NCBI GenBank assembly: GCA_034387635.1
Contig: JAOANU010000007.1
Coordinates: 930,001 to 994,000, forward strand
Reading direction: 5' to 3'
DNA length: 64,000 bases
Source of the DNA: Rhodosporidiobolus odoratus
Lineage: Eukaryota > Basidiomycota > Microbotryomycetes > Sporidiobolales > Sporidiobolaceae
The notes under the pieces are model-generated. The model saw only the letters and a list, made by a program, of their open reading frames with translations, had not been told where the DNA came from and did not search any database. A program made the translations under genes and the position numbers. Of this stretch, positions 21,248-32,526 are shown one piece after another (positions within the stretch are counted from its first letter, which is position 1; every line of letters begins with the position of its first letter).

Positions 21248-22594
21248 ATGCCATCAGAAGGCGAGATCGAAGGTCTCTCGTACCACGATACATTTCAAGA
21301 ACCCCTGTCCGACACTTTAAACCTCGATCCGACTTTCGTCGACCCATTGGTCTGTGAAGCCTGGGCCGACTGGCGACGCGGATTCAGCAACGCCCTGCCG
21401 GAGAGCGAGTGGTCGACTTGGCCGATCAACTTGCAGTATGTCGCGGAGAGGCGGTTTGATGATACTGTTTTGGAAAAGTTGGAAAGGATGAAGTTCAAGG
21501 TGCCGGGGGACTTCGAGAGGAAGTTGGTACGTTCCAGAAGGTTCCCTTGTCTCCGTCGGCTGGGCCAACCGAATGGAGGTGCTGAGATCTCCGCGCAAAT
21601 TATGCAGGGCAAGCCGGAGGATATTGTTGAAAGGCTTACTCAAGACCTGTCTACTGCTGTAAGTCTCCTTTCGCTTTGTTGTACACAAGGTAGCGACATC
21701 TCAAACCGTCATGCCGCAGCGTATATACCGCTCACAAGCGGTGTACCATAACATCAGCGTCATCCAGCATTACACCTACAGCCCTGAACGAGGTAACGGT
21801 TTCGTGGCCTGGCGGATCAACCTACTTCTCAAGCTCCAGCCTTGGATGTACGGGCAATCGCAAGCGGTGCGCAAGGCGGTACCGGACTACCTTGAGAAGG
21901 TCGCGCAAGAGTTGAAGAGAAGGTGGAAACGCGGTCACCAGCCCAATATCCTCTATCCACTGCTGGTACGTATCTTCCATGGCCCTCAAAACCCTAGAAG
22001 TACGCTGACAAGCTCTCTCACTTCGCTAGGACGAACTGGCCTCTTTCAAGCAGGTCTCTGAACATGCAGCAAGTCTCCGCTTATCCCTTCACCCGCCAGG
22101 GGCGTTATCACCCGCTTCTCAGTCGTTGAATCCGTTCCTTCCCCGACCATCACTCCCTGCAGCTGGCGATAGTCCACCGACCGTCTCAACCTTTACTGCC
22201 CCCTCCTTCCACACCGCCCTACATCCTCCGTCGTAATCAAACATCTTCTCGACTTCAAGCCCCTGTCAAGACACTTCCACTCCGAGAGTATCTTGAATCG
22301 GCACAGAACGCGCGAGCTGCGGATCCTCAGCGGCAAGGAGACCAGAACAAGCAGAAGAGGAAGAGAGGAGTGGTTGACGAGGGTCCTAAACCTCCTCCGG
22401 TACGCTTGTCCCTGTCTTTCTCCAGCTCAGGCGCCGCTGGTATTGATCACGTGCTCTCCTTTCTCTCCATGGCGGGAAGAAGGAGCAAAATCCGTTTTGG
22501 GGGTCCGAAGAACACCTGTCCCCTTACGCCACCTCGCTACTTTTCACTCCCGGCTCACGGATCTCATCCTCGCCTATCAGACCGATCTTTCTAG
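21248..22594 (+). CDS. Gene B: paralogue of gene A, unknown function
   Basis: Exons 21248-21526, 21608-21658, 21720-21965 and 22030-22053 are well supported by alignment to gene A: same phases, the second exon being 51 bases in both. The last exon I place at 22163-22594, which gives 343 aa and a basic low-complexity tail (RQGDQNKQKRKRGVVDEGPK); its intron has a weak GTCTCT donor. If that intron is not used, the frame reads through to a stop at 22236. Conserved blocks are ALPESEWST, the 17-codon exon, RIYRSQAVYH, LKLQPWMYGQSQAV and DELASF. No domain, signal peptide or membrane span is recognised. The gene lies between the two GH128 copies, so an A/B-GH128 unit may have been duplicated. Confidence 0.7.
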
Positions 22595-22929
22595 CCTATG
22601 GTCATCGTAGGAATCCCTCATAGACACCTGCGCGCGGAGGATCTCATTGCATTGGCGTCGTGCCATCGTTTTTTTCTCTCTGTCTTCTCTAGGTCTTTCG
22701 CCTTCACCGTGTCTGGAACGCATAGGCAAAGATTGAGGACATCTCCGCCTTCCCTTGGGTGCGCGTTCTACAAGAAACTGCACAGGCTATCATCCGTGAA
22801 CGACCTTTGCAAAGCGCGCTTGCGAAGGACAAGCGAAGGACGCGTCGCCGCCCACATCTCCGGCGCGCCGCGGACCTCTCATCCCCTCTGCCACCTCAGC
22901 GCCTGCCGTGCGCAGCTATATAATGACTG

Positions 22930-24811
22930 ATGAAGCATTACGATGACACCTCCTCCTCCTCTTCATCCGGTAGCGACTCTGACAGTTCGGACGATGTGCG
23001 CCTTCCCTTCCTCTTCCTCCCTGTCCATCGCCCCTGACCACGTTTTCTGGGCTTACAGTCTGCCTCAGACACTTCGGACGAGTCTGATACACGCGGCCAG
23101 GCCAACCATCATACTGCTGCGTTCGGCATCGCCGCGCTCGTGCTGGTGGTCATCATCGTCGGATTGGTTTACATCGGCTCATCATCCGGGTCGGAGTCGG
23201 CAACCAAGGCGGAATCTGCCGCTGGTGTCAGTACAGCGGAGGGCGACACAGCAGGCGGTGAGTCGAGCGGAAATGAGGGGAGAAGCAGCGTTACGAGTAG
23301 CGGTGGGAAAGGAGGGGGGAGCAGTGGGTCGAAGAGTGCTACAGCTTCTTCGACTAAACCTTCTTCTTCGTCTTCGTCTTCGTCCTCGTCCTCGAATGCG
23401 ACCGCGAGCTCCAAGCTCCCGCCGAATGGGTGGAAAGCCGGTTTAGCGGATGGCAAGGGGTTCGATTTTTTCAAAGATCATATCTCTTGGTGCGTTCCTG
23501 TCTCTGCTTCCTGATCGTGCGTGTAGAATCGATGTTGAACGATTGCGGACGATGAGCAGGTGGTATGACTGGAATGCGGATACGGGTAAGAGCCATACGG
23601 CGAATGGCGTGGTTTATTTTCCTATGTTCGTCCCCTCCAGCCCACCCTCCTCCCATACCCCACTTTCCTTCTCATAGTCTGCAGTTGCTCACTACGGACG
23701 AATACGACAACAGGCTCTGGGGCGACGGCTCCCTTTCCGACCTCGACGCCTCCCGTCTCTCAGCCTTCAAAGCCCTGCCTACCTCTAACCCCCCCGCGTA
23801 CATCCTAGGGTACAACGAACCCGATATAGTCAACACAGATAACAGTGCGAATTTGGACGTGAAGAAGGCGGCGAAGTTGTGGGAGGAATTGGTGGCGCCG
23901 TGGCAGGGAAGGGGGAGTTTGCTAGGGAGTCCGGCCATGGGAAGTAAGTCGACCTTTCCGGTTCCCTTTCCTTGTTTCTCCGCATTTGCGCTAGTGCCAG
24001 ACTTGACTCGACACTGTGTGAGGCTGCACAAAGCTGAAACTCATGACCTTCCTTGCCTTTCCCGCTCTCTCGCACACCCGACCACCGCCTCTCGCAGTGC
24101 AAGAAGGCGGACCATGGCTCGACGACTTCAAGGGCAATATTACAACAATGTGGGACTTCACTGCTGCACATATATCGAGGACATCGGCAGATGATGTCAA
24201 GACCGCTCTTGTACGCGGTCTTTTTCTTCCTTCCTTTTCTTCCCTGAACGGTCGTGCTTCGTTCTTCGTCCTCGCGTATTGGATGAGTGTAACTAATCGT
24301 TGTCATGGTGCTGTAGGACCTTTACAGGAAGTATGGCAAACCAATCGTGATAACCGAATGGGAGATGGCCGAAGGTGGGCTCAATCGTTTTTCTCTCTCC
24401 CCTCCTGTTTCTCCTACCTCTGCTGATTCGCCTCGCCTGCATCACCAGTCAGCAAAGGCTGGACCCCGATTGAAGACCAAAACGCCATCAACACCTACAT
24501 CGCGGATTGTGTCAAACTGTTTGAAGAAGACGAGGACGTGGTTGGGTATGCGGCTAGGGTCGATGGGAGTGATTTGGGAGATGCGTGGCCTATGGTGGAT
24601 AAGAGCGGGGAACTTACGTATGTTCTGTCTCTCGTGTTGGCGGTGGGATTGGCGAGGGAGAAGGGAGAACTGACCTGTTTTCTTTCTGCTCGATCTCACG
24701 TTCTGCCGTCTCTTCTCCCCCCATCGCTGTATCCTGCTCGTCTTTGCTTCAATGTCGATGCGTAGGGAGACGGGCAAGACTTACCTCGCTGAGATCGGCA
24801 AGTACCACTAG
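22930..24811 (+). CDS. GH128 (Asl1-like) glucanase, membrane-anchored, copy 2
   Basis: Tandem paralogue of 18471-20830 with the same eight-exon plan: 22930-22995, 23059-23489, 23560-23625, 23714-23943, 24098-24210, 24317-24374, 24449-24617, 24766-24811 (392 aa). It has a short Ser/Asp cytosolic tail, one hydrophobic span (AAFGIAALVLVVIIVGLVYI), a Ser-rich stalk and the catalytic domain with LPPNGWKAG, SWWYDWNAD, MLWGDGS, GYNEPD (acid/base Glu) and ITEWE (nucleophile Glu). The residue after the nucleophile tryptophan is Glu instead of the Gly of copy 1. Family knowledge suggests beta-1,3-glucan as substrate. Introns are short and lack the minisatellite of copy 1. A 45-base piece of its fourth exon recurs at 63790-63834. 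Confidence 0.92.
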
Positions 24812-25295
24812 TCTGTACGTCCAAACCGAGCATGTTGCAAGGATATGTTGATGTTGTTCTTGCGGTGTCGCTGTGGACCGAGGGCTGACCTGCTTGAGGC
24901 TGCTCGGTACTGTGCGATGGTCCGCCAGACCAATTCTTGGTTGCTCGACAACAGTCTGTCGAGCTCTGTGTGCGAAAACGACCGGGGAGTCGTCGGAGTT
25001 TACGTATTTTTGGTCTCGTTCTCGGAATAAGCTAGGCCGGGTGTGGCTGTCTGGTAGCCGTCTCCTACCATATTCTCTATGGCCGGAATTTGGCAGTGTA
25101 AAGTGAAGCCTTCGGAGTTATCAATCGCACCGCCCGCCTCGTCTCTCGCTCTTCCCTCTTACTGCTCTAGACCGCTTACAGACATCATCTAGAGCCACAA
25201 GCTACTCAGGTTCATCCCTCACATTAGGCACAGCTCTTTCCGTCAGTGTCGATAGTCGGGGACAGCTTCGTCCTGCGCAAGGTTCTCTCATCACG
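24812..25295. other. Intergenic, promoter of the PSD gene
   Basis: No gene seen in these 484 bases. Confidence 0.5.
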
Positions 25296-28200
25296 ATGTG
25301 AGTTGTATCCACTTGTATATGGCTATACAGACTGACACTGTACTCCCACAGGTCAACTTCATCGCCCATAGACCTTCCTGTCCCGTCTCCCTCTCATTCG
25401 AGCAACACCACCCCCACCTCACCCTCGGAAACAACTTCTCCCCTTCCTTCTCCCTCCACCAAGCGAGGGTTCCTCTCAAGCTACACCCGAAGCAGCTCAA
25501 GAAGATTCCTCGAGTCGCAGCTGGAGCAGCTAAGGCCGCCCCGTTACCCTTCAGAGGTGGAAAGGAGAGAAGGGAGGCGCTGTTTAGACCCCTCAAGGAT
25601 GGGGATAAACCGCTTGGGACTATGGTCGTCAGGGTCTTGGCAGGAAGGGAGCTGCAGGCCAAGGACAAGAATGGCTTGAGCGATCCGTATGTGGTGATTA
25701 GGTATGGGAATGCGAGGGTGCGTTTTCACCTTTTGCCACACCCTGCCATGTTCAACCCTACTAACCCGTTCCTTCGGGTAGGTCACCTCCCCCACTGTGC
25801 CCAAGTCTCTGAATCCTGTCTGGGGTATCATCGACCCCTCCTCTTCAAGCACCGTTGAAGGCGCCGCAGGAGAAGCCAGACTCGGGTTCCCGCTCTACGA
25901 CTCTCTCGCGTTTGGTCGAGAACGAGTCGAGATCGTCTGTTGGGACAAAGATCGAGTCGGGAGCGAATACCTCGGCGAGTTGGGCCTTGGATTGGCGGAT
26001 TGGTGGGGTGATTCGAAGAAGTGGAAGGAGGGGAGACCGCCGGTTGGGTTTGCGGGTGAGGAGAATGAGGTGCGCGCTTCCTGCCCTCCCGATACTCATA
26101 GAACGGTGCTAAAGAACTTTTGCGGTCTGTAGCCCATCTGGCACACCCTCCGCTCGTCTCGCTCCCGCGCTACCGTTTCCGGCGAGCTTCTCGTCCAGAT
26201 TGGGTTCTTGCCGAATGATGCCTCCTCGTCGTCAGCCAAGATCTCCGACGAACAACGTGCAATCATCTTTGCCGCTCTCGGACGCGTTGCAGACGAGTTT
26301 GAGGGGACCAGGAGGGCGAGTAGGGAGGATAGGATATTGCTTACTGCTCCAGTGCGTTGATCTTTCCGACCGTCACGGCGACAGGTCATACTGACGTATC
26401 CTCGTGCGCATAGACCGAAGGTGTCGGCACGCTCCGCCTTCACTCGACCGCCTATCCTTCCGGACAAGCCGACCCTCTAGACCCGGACCTTTCCTCCTCT
26501 TCCTCGTCCGACGAAGACGACTCCTCCACGTCAGGCGAGGACTCTGGCACCGAGGAAGATGGTGACGACGCCTCGACCTCGGCCGACGAAGACGACCTTG
26601 CCACCGCCGTCGAAGCCCCCACCGACTACTTCGACTTCCCCACTTCCTCCGCCGCCTCTTCCTCCGCCGCCTCTTCCTCCTCGAGAACTGCCGGTCAGCC
26701 TCCGACGTCCATTTCCACAGTCGCTGTCTCTCCCGATACACCCCTCGCGTCAACCTTTGCGGAAGCCGAAGTACGAGGAGAAGGCGAAACTGCACACTCT
26801 TCTACTGCTCCTCCACCAGTTCCAGCCATCGTCGTTGACCCTTCCGCTCCGAAACCCTCTTCCGCTTCTGCCCAGCCACCACCATCGATCAAACGGGGTT
26901 TCTCCCTCCCAGGGTTCATGAAACGTCGTCTCTCCGCGCAATCTCTGTCTACCCAATCCGCAGCCGGAACGGGGACGGGGACGGGGGCGATGACACCTCT
27001 TCTCACGCCCAACACGAGCTCAGGAGGGGGAGGCGAAACCGATTTGACGGGCACAGACCTCGAGGTTTCGTCCGCTTCTGCTTCTGCGGCGGAAGAGGGT
27101 CGGAAGCAGCCTAGACGAAGGAGGTTTGCGAGGAGGAGAAATACCAAACAGGAGAGGGAGAATTCGGGGGATATGGTTCAGGGAGTGGACGATCAGCTTG
27201 TGGAGATGAGTTTGGTCGCAGGCGGAGTGGGGATCTCGCCTGCTGTTTCGGCGAGTGGGAAGGTGAAGAAAACCAGGCGGAGGAAGAACAAGAAGTCGTT
27301 GGCGGAAGATGAGGTGGATGGCCGTACAGAAGATGGGGAGGGGAAGAAGCGTCGGCAGAGACGGAAAAAGAAGTCGTCTAAAAGGCATCAGCATGGGTTC
27401 ACGTATGAGAACGATGATGGGGGTATTGCTGGGTTAGTGCAGATTGAGATTGTCGGGGCTAAAGGATTGCCAAGGTTTAAGAATGGTACGTGGTGTCTTG
27501 ACGCGACTTCGGCAAACGCCGTTCGTGTCGAAGGAGTGAGGCGAGGCTGACAGTCATCTGACTTTTCGCCTTGGAACAGCGCTTCGCACCTCTTACGACA
27601 TGGACCGTGAGTTCTTCGCATTCTTTCCTCCATCCGTATCCTCGCTGACGCTTTCGTCTCTCTCTGTCCTGCCCTGCTCCGTCATTTCACTACATCTCCC
27701 CCGTCCCGCGCCATTGCAGCCTTCTGCGTCATCTCCTTCGGTCGCAAGATCTTCCGGTACGTCCCCCATCGCCACAACCTCTCTAACTGCTTCCGTCCGC
27801 TAACTTGCCACGCCCCTACAGTACTCGCGTCATTCGACACTCTCTCAATCCTGTTTGGGAAGAAAGGCTGTGGTTTCATGTCGGAGAAGCGGAAACCCAT
27901 TGGACTATTGGCTTCACTGTTTCGGACTGGGACAAGATCTCGTAAGCGACTGCCCGTTGTCCTCACCCCTCGTAGATCTCGAGCTCACCCTTCCCACTCC
28001 CTCTCTGCACAGCGGCAACGACCATGTCGGCGACGTCACCGTCAAATTGGACCAACTCCTCGGCAGCAGTATTCAACCTAATGAGCGTGGGCTCTACCCC
28101 GCCGGTCCAGATGGCAAGCTTGTCGGAGACGATTTCCACGATCATGACATACCGCTTGTCCTGAGTGCTGCGGACAAGGATGTAGGAGATGCGAGGCCGA

Positions 28201-30317
28201 CTTTGCAGATTAGGGCCAAGTATACGCCTTATGCTTCGTTGAGGCAGCAGTTTTGGAGGTAAACTCCGACGCCCTACCCACTGGTCTTGTGCGTCTCAAC
28301 CCGAGCGAAACTGATGGATCCGGGTTCTTGCTGTCGCGCAGGATGTACGCTCGTCAATATGACATCGACGAGAATGGCACCCTCTCTCATGTCGAACTCT
28401 TCTCTATGCTCGACTCGCTCGGGTCCACCCTCACCCGCGACACCATCACTTCCTTCTTCACCCGCTTCAACAAAACCACCGACGACGAACTTACCGTCGA
28501 AGAAGTCGTTCTCTGCCTCGAGGAGGAAGTCAAGAAACCCAATGCAGAGAAGAGGACGGTTGGAGCGGGAGCTGGGACTGAGGAGAGTGGGACTGAGACG
28601 CCTTCGCTTGGAGGGCCGGCGGGTGGGCCCTCTGCGGGTGACTTTACGGAGCCAAAGCATGAAGAACCGGGAGAGCTGGATCAGACGGATCAGAGCTCGA
28701 ATATGAAGACTCTTGCTCCGTTCGTCGCGCTCATCTCTGCCGTTGCGTCTCTTCCCGATTTCGTTCATAGCTTACTTGAGTTTTCTGTTCATGCAGGGGT
28801 ACTGAGGTTCTTACGAATCAGGAGGACGGTTCGATTGTCCAAGCGGGCACGCCTCAAGGCCGTGTACGCACACCTTCGAGGTCAAACTCGATGGAACCTT
28901 CTTCAGATGAGGGTAGTGGAAAGAGCCTGGAACGAGGTGCGTCTTCATTTCCCCCGCCTTCATTTACTTGGCGCGATCCGATTTGAGCTCATGAGCCTAT
29001 ACACATACACAGTGATCAATATCAAAGAGTGCCCCCTCTGTCGAAAACCCCGCTTGTCCGGAAGAGGTGAGGCCAGTATCGTTACCCATCTTGGCATTTG
29101 CGCTTCGACGGATCCGAACAAGGTCAATCGGGTGTTGGTGACCAATTATGTCACGGCGGATCAGGCGCAGAGGAAATTCTTGAACAAGGTTTGGTCGTGC
29201 GTGTTTTTGCCGATGGTTTTTCGCCTGTCGTTTCCGAGGGCTGAACTCCTCTCGTGTTTTTGACTAAAAGGAAGGTGATGAAGGGCAGCTACAACCTCGC
29301 AGGTGTGCGTTCCCTTCCGCTTTCAATCCTCATAGCAGAGCGTTGACCGCTTTCTCGACTGCAGGACTCGGCCAACATCGTCGGTTCTCTCGCCCGACTC
29401 TCCTCACGGCTGCCGTCACTCACGCAGCGGTGCTCTACAGATCGTGCAAGACCGCCAGACTGGAACTCTACAGGAAGAAAAGATGGCCGTTTACGTGGTG
29501 CGTCCTTTCTGCATAATGCGGCCTTCGTCCTCTTCTGATCGTTCCTGACGTGGCTCTGTGACGCAGCGCCTCGGCATCCGCCTCATGTACAAAGGCATGA
29601 GTGGCAACATGGAGGGCGCCCGCATTCGACGCCTCCTCGATTCCTTGACAAAGAAACAGGGAACCAAGTACGACTCGACCGCGTCAGCGAGGGAGATTGA
29701 ACCATTCATGAAGTTTCATAACCTCGACATGTGCGCCGTTCTTTCTTGCAATCTCTCGCCAGAACGGGGACCCGTGAGGCTGATCATGCGGATCTCGGTG
29801 CGCAGGGAGGAAGTCCTCGACCCGCTGTCTTCGTTCAAGACGTTCAACCACTTTTTCTGTACGCCGGTTCCCCCTGGCTACGTCGTATAGAATCGCTGAC
29901 GGCTGTATCGCTCGTGTGCATAGATCGCAAGCTCAAGCCCGAGGCTCGTCCCGTTGCTGATCCCGACGACCCGCGCACCGTCGTGTCGTGCGCCGATGTG
30001 CGTTTCTATCCCTCTTTTTCTTCCTCAGCGGGCCCAACGGCTTTGTCAAGCAGAGCTGAGTGCGCCCCGTACGTTCCCGCAGTGTCGAGCCATGTTCTTC
30101 CAAACCGTCGTACTCTCGCCATCTTCCGCCTCGCTCCGCAGGATTACCACCGCTACCATTCTCCGGTTGACGGAATCATGGGTCGTCAAGAGTACATCAG
30201 TGGGCAGTACTATACGGTAAACCCGATGGCAATTCGAAGTGCTATTTCCTTATATACGGAGAATGTTAGGTTGGTGGCGCCGATCGAATCGCCTGTGTTC
30301 GGCGAGGTCATGAATGT
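25296..30317 (+). CDS. PSD2-type phosphatidylserine decarboxylase, apparently truncated
   Basis: The family makes phosphatidylethanolamine from phosphatidylserine in Golgi/endosomal membranes. Domain order fits fungal Psd2: first C2 domain (about 25615-26135, LGTMVVRVLAGRELQAKDKN), a long Ser/Thr/Lys-rich linker, second C2 domain (about 27415-28260), one EF-hand (DIDENGTLSHVEL), then the decarboxylase (CPLCRKPRLSGRGEASIVTH, MYKGMSGNMEGARIRRLLDS, SFKTFNHFFYRKLKPEARPV, SCADCRAM, LAPQDYHRYHSPVDG, YYTVNPMAIRSA, APIESPVFGEVMNV). Two parts are missing. About 35-40 codons between FFQTV and LAIFRLAPQDYHR are gone with a frame change (near 30100-30120), and after GEVMNV no GST self-cleavage motif or alpha subunit follows. 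Without that serine no pyruvoyl cofactor can form. The 5' end is uncertain; an ATG split by an intron at 25296 is the best guess. Confidence 0.8.
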
Positions 30318-30567
30318 GTACGTGCTGAGCTTTTTCTTTCCCTCCGTTTCCATCCGGGTTTCGCTGGTGTAACTAGCTCACACGCTTTCGTTCTTACATC
30401 ATCGAAAAGAGGGAGTCGGCTGTAGTTCCTCTCTCGCTCTCCCTCACGACGCAAGAGACTGACTAGCTATGAGGTAAGCTACTGTCCTCTGTCGCTCTCT
30501 CGCTTTAGAACTGACAGTGTTGTCCCCTTGTGCGTCACTCATTCTCGCGACCGGATTATCATCTCTC

Positions 30568-31016
30568 ATGTGTCCAGCACTGGCAAATTTACCACTCAGA
30601 ACGCATGCCGTTGGCGCTTCTGCACAGAAATTTTCCCTACACCCGAAGCTGCGCGTGCCTTGTCCCTTTGATCCGAGACCGACAACCTGACTCTTCTTCT
30701 CGCAGCTTCACTCTCACGTCGAAGAACACGTCGCCGAAGCAGCTCCTCATCCGAAACAAGAGCGGGATTACCAGAAAGACTTCGAAAGGCAGCACGGATT
30801 GGGATTGGACGAGGTATCTGCGAGTGGAGAGCGACCAGGTGCGTTTGTTTCCTTTTTCCTTTGTCTGTTCCCCTCTCTCTCTCCTCCTGCAGAAATTTAC
30901 ATTAATGACTTCGTTTGCGGTTTCCAGCGCCACATGCGGAATTCTCCATGCCGGATCTGAACCGAAAAACGGGAGAGGTTGAGCCTCCCGTATTACATCC
31001 TGATCCGCCCAAGTAG
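30568..31016 (+). CDS. Small unknown protein, possibly mitochondrial
   Basis: Three exons, 30568-30654, 30706-30838 and 30928-31016, give 102 aa; the introns (51 and 89 bases) end in CAG and the first contains a CTGAC branch site. The N-terminus (MCPALANLPLRTHAVGASAQ) lacks acidic residues and contains arginine, as in a mitochondrial presequence. The C-terminal MPDLNRKTGEVEPPVLHP faintly recalls the NPKTGE element of the SDHAF4/DUF1674 family, but the family's GDW...DF ending is absent, so I do not assign it. It lies directly downstream of the broken PSD gene, and the same deletion that removed the PSD 3' end may have truncated it. Confidence 0.45.
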
Positions 31017-31309
31017 TAGTCGTCCTCGCGCACTCCAGGCTTCGTAATCCGTTTCTTTTTTGCTCTGTGGCAAGACTCGACCGTGGTCAGAGTGGTCACA
31101 ACTCCGGTGGTACAGCTGGGACAGATCTCGCGGTTGACTGTCTAATGCTTGGCCTTTGGGAACCTGGATACTACGGGCTTTACTTGTACCCTACCAATCC
31201 TGCTGGCAACCACGTTCTTGCCGTTTCTGCTGCAGTCTTCTGCTTTTATTACGCGAGTCTCTCAGAAGTCTAGAAATTCCACCCTGATTGTAACACAGGG
31301 TAACATGAT

Positions 31310-32526
31310 CTACATGAATACAGGCGTGCGACTCCTGATCTTCCTGTTCAATATGTGAATGCCGTCAATGAGTTTGCAGTAGTACTGTGTATAACAGACA
31401 AGCGTTTCAGTATCAGTAACTCCGGGGTGAGTAAACCTACATGGTAGTTGTCGTGGTTTTCCCTGCAGTTCAGTAATGTCGATTCGATAGCCCTTGTTTC
31501 AAGCTCCGAGATTGGCTCTTGCTTGGACCAGAGGGGTGCCTGCACGGACAATGATCAATGTCACTCCACGTGAGAAAGAGAATATCAGTTTCAGTACTTA
31601 CATACTGATTCGGATCCAGCTGCACGCGTGGCTGGAGGTCAGCGACAGCGTCCGAAGAGACACAGGAGTAAGTTTTAGTGCTTACAGGCCTGCCCAACCT
31701 AGAACCCGCTCGGGTTTGCTCGGCTATTTTCCGGTCCACTTCCTTCAATTCGCGGTACAAGCAAGCACGGTAAAGCATGCCGTCCCGCTTGTCTAGGTGG
31801 CGGAGCTTGCACTCTTCCTCCATGCTATAGCTAGAGATTTCAATGGTTCTTCCCGCGACCCAAGCTAGGACAGTGTCGGTTAGGGGAAAGCGGGCAGCGG
31901 TCTTGATCATGAGTTGGTGGAACTCGGCACCTTCCAAAACCCTCTGTCCCAATTGTGACCGTGCAAGTCAAGCGTCAGGTGTGCGACCTGATTCACTCCT
32001 TAAGGTTTGGGACAACTGGAAAGGCTTACCTTGATCGGGTCGTTGCGATCATCGGAGAAGGGGTAATTTGCGGAGACAAAGCGAAACTCTGCATTGAGCT
32101 CTTTGATGGTTGGCTGTACCGGTAGAACCAGTTAACATGCGTAAGGAAATTCGGCTCGACAAAATATGGAGATTCAGGATAGCAACTGACCACGTAGAAA
32201 GGTTTGTGGTGCAACTGCAGGTCTTGGAGTACGTCGAGGAGATAGCGAAACAGTGACTTCTGGTCCTCCTCCACCAGGGTGTACCACAGCCGTTGCTGGC
32301 TCAGATACTGGTGCATGTAGTAAATTGCGTCAGTGGCCTTGTTGAGCACTCCATAGGGAGGCTTCGGTCTGTAGCTGTCGATCGCATCGTCCAGATGTGC
32401 GCGTAAGTAGTTGAATGCTTCGACTGGGACGGGATGGGGCATGTTGTAGCCGCGGGGGGCCGAACTGTCGCGCAAGACCGTAGGGCGAGGCGCGAGGACA
32501 AGTGGCTGCTCATGATGGCTACTCAT
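31310..32526 (-). CDS. Unknown 6-exon protein, 293 aa
   Basis: Minus-strand exons 32526-32191, 32113-32030, 31943-31686, 31631-31602, 31539-31441 and 31384-31310 all join in phase 0 and sum to exactly 293 codons plus stop, with GTAAGC/GTAAGT-type donors. This makes the model strong. The N-terminus (MSSHHEQPLVLAPRPTVLRD) is proline-rich without a signal peptide. The body is soluble and predicted alpha/beta-like: QEDQKSL-type charged helices, FVSANYPFSDDRNDPIK, AEFHQLMIKTAARFPLTDTV, TIEISSYSMEEECKLRHLDK, RDGMLYRACLYRELKEVDRK, YCKLIDGIHILNR. No known domain, membrane span or catalytic motif is recognised. It converges on the small gene at 30568 and faces the repeat-rich region. Confidence 0.7.

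Noticed and set aside
26373..26795. Arg-rich minus-strand frame opposite the PSD linker
   Set aside because: It is the antisense shadow of the Ser/Asp/Glu-rich linker between the C2 domains.
30568..31016. Assignment of the small gene to the SDHAF4 (succinate dehydrogenase assembly) family
   Set aside because: Only a short KTGEV element resembles the family; the diagnostic GDW and terminal DF are absent.
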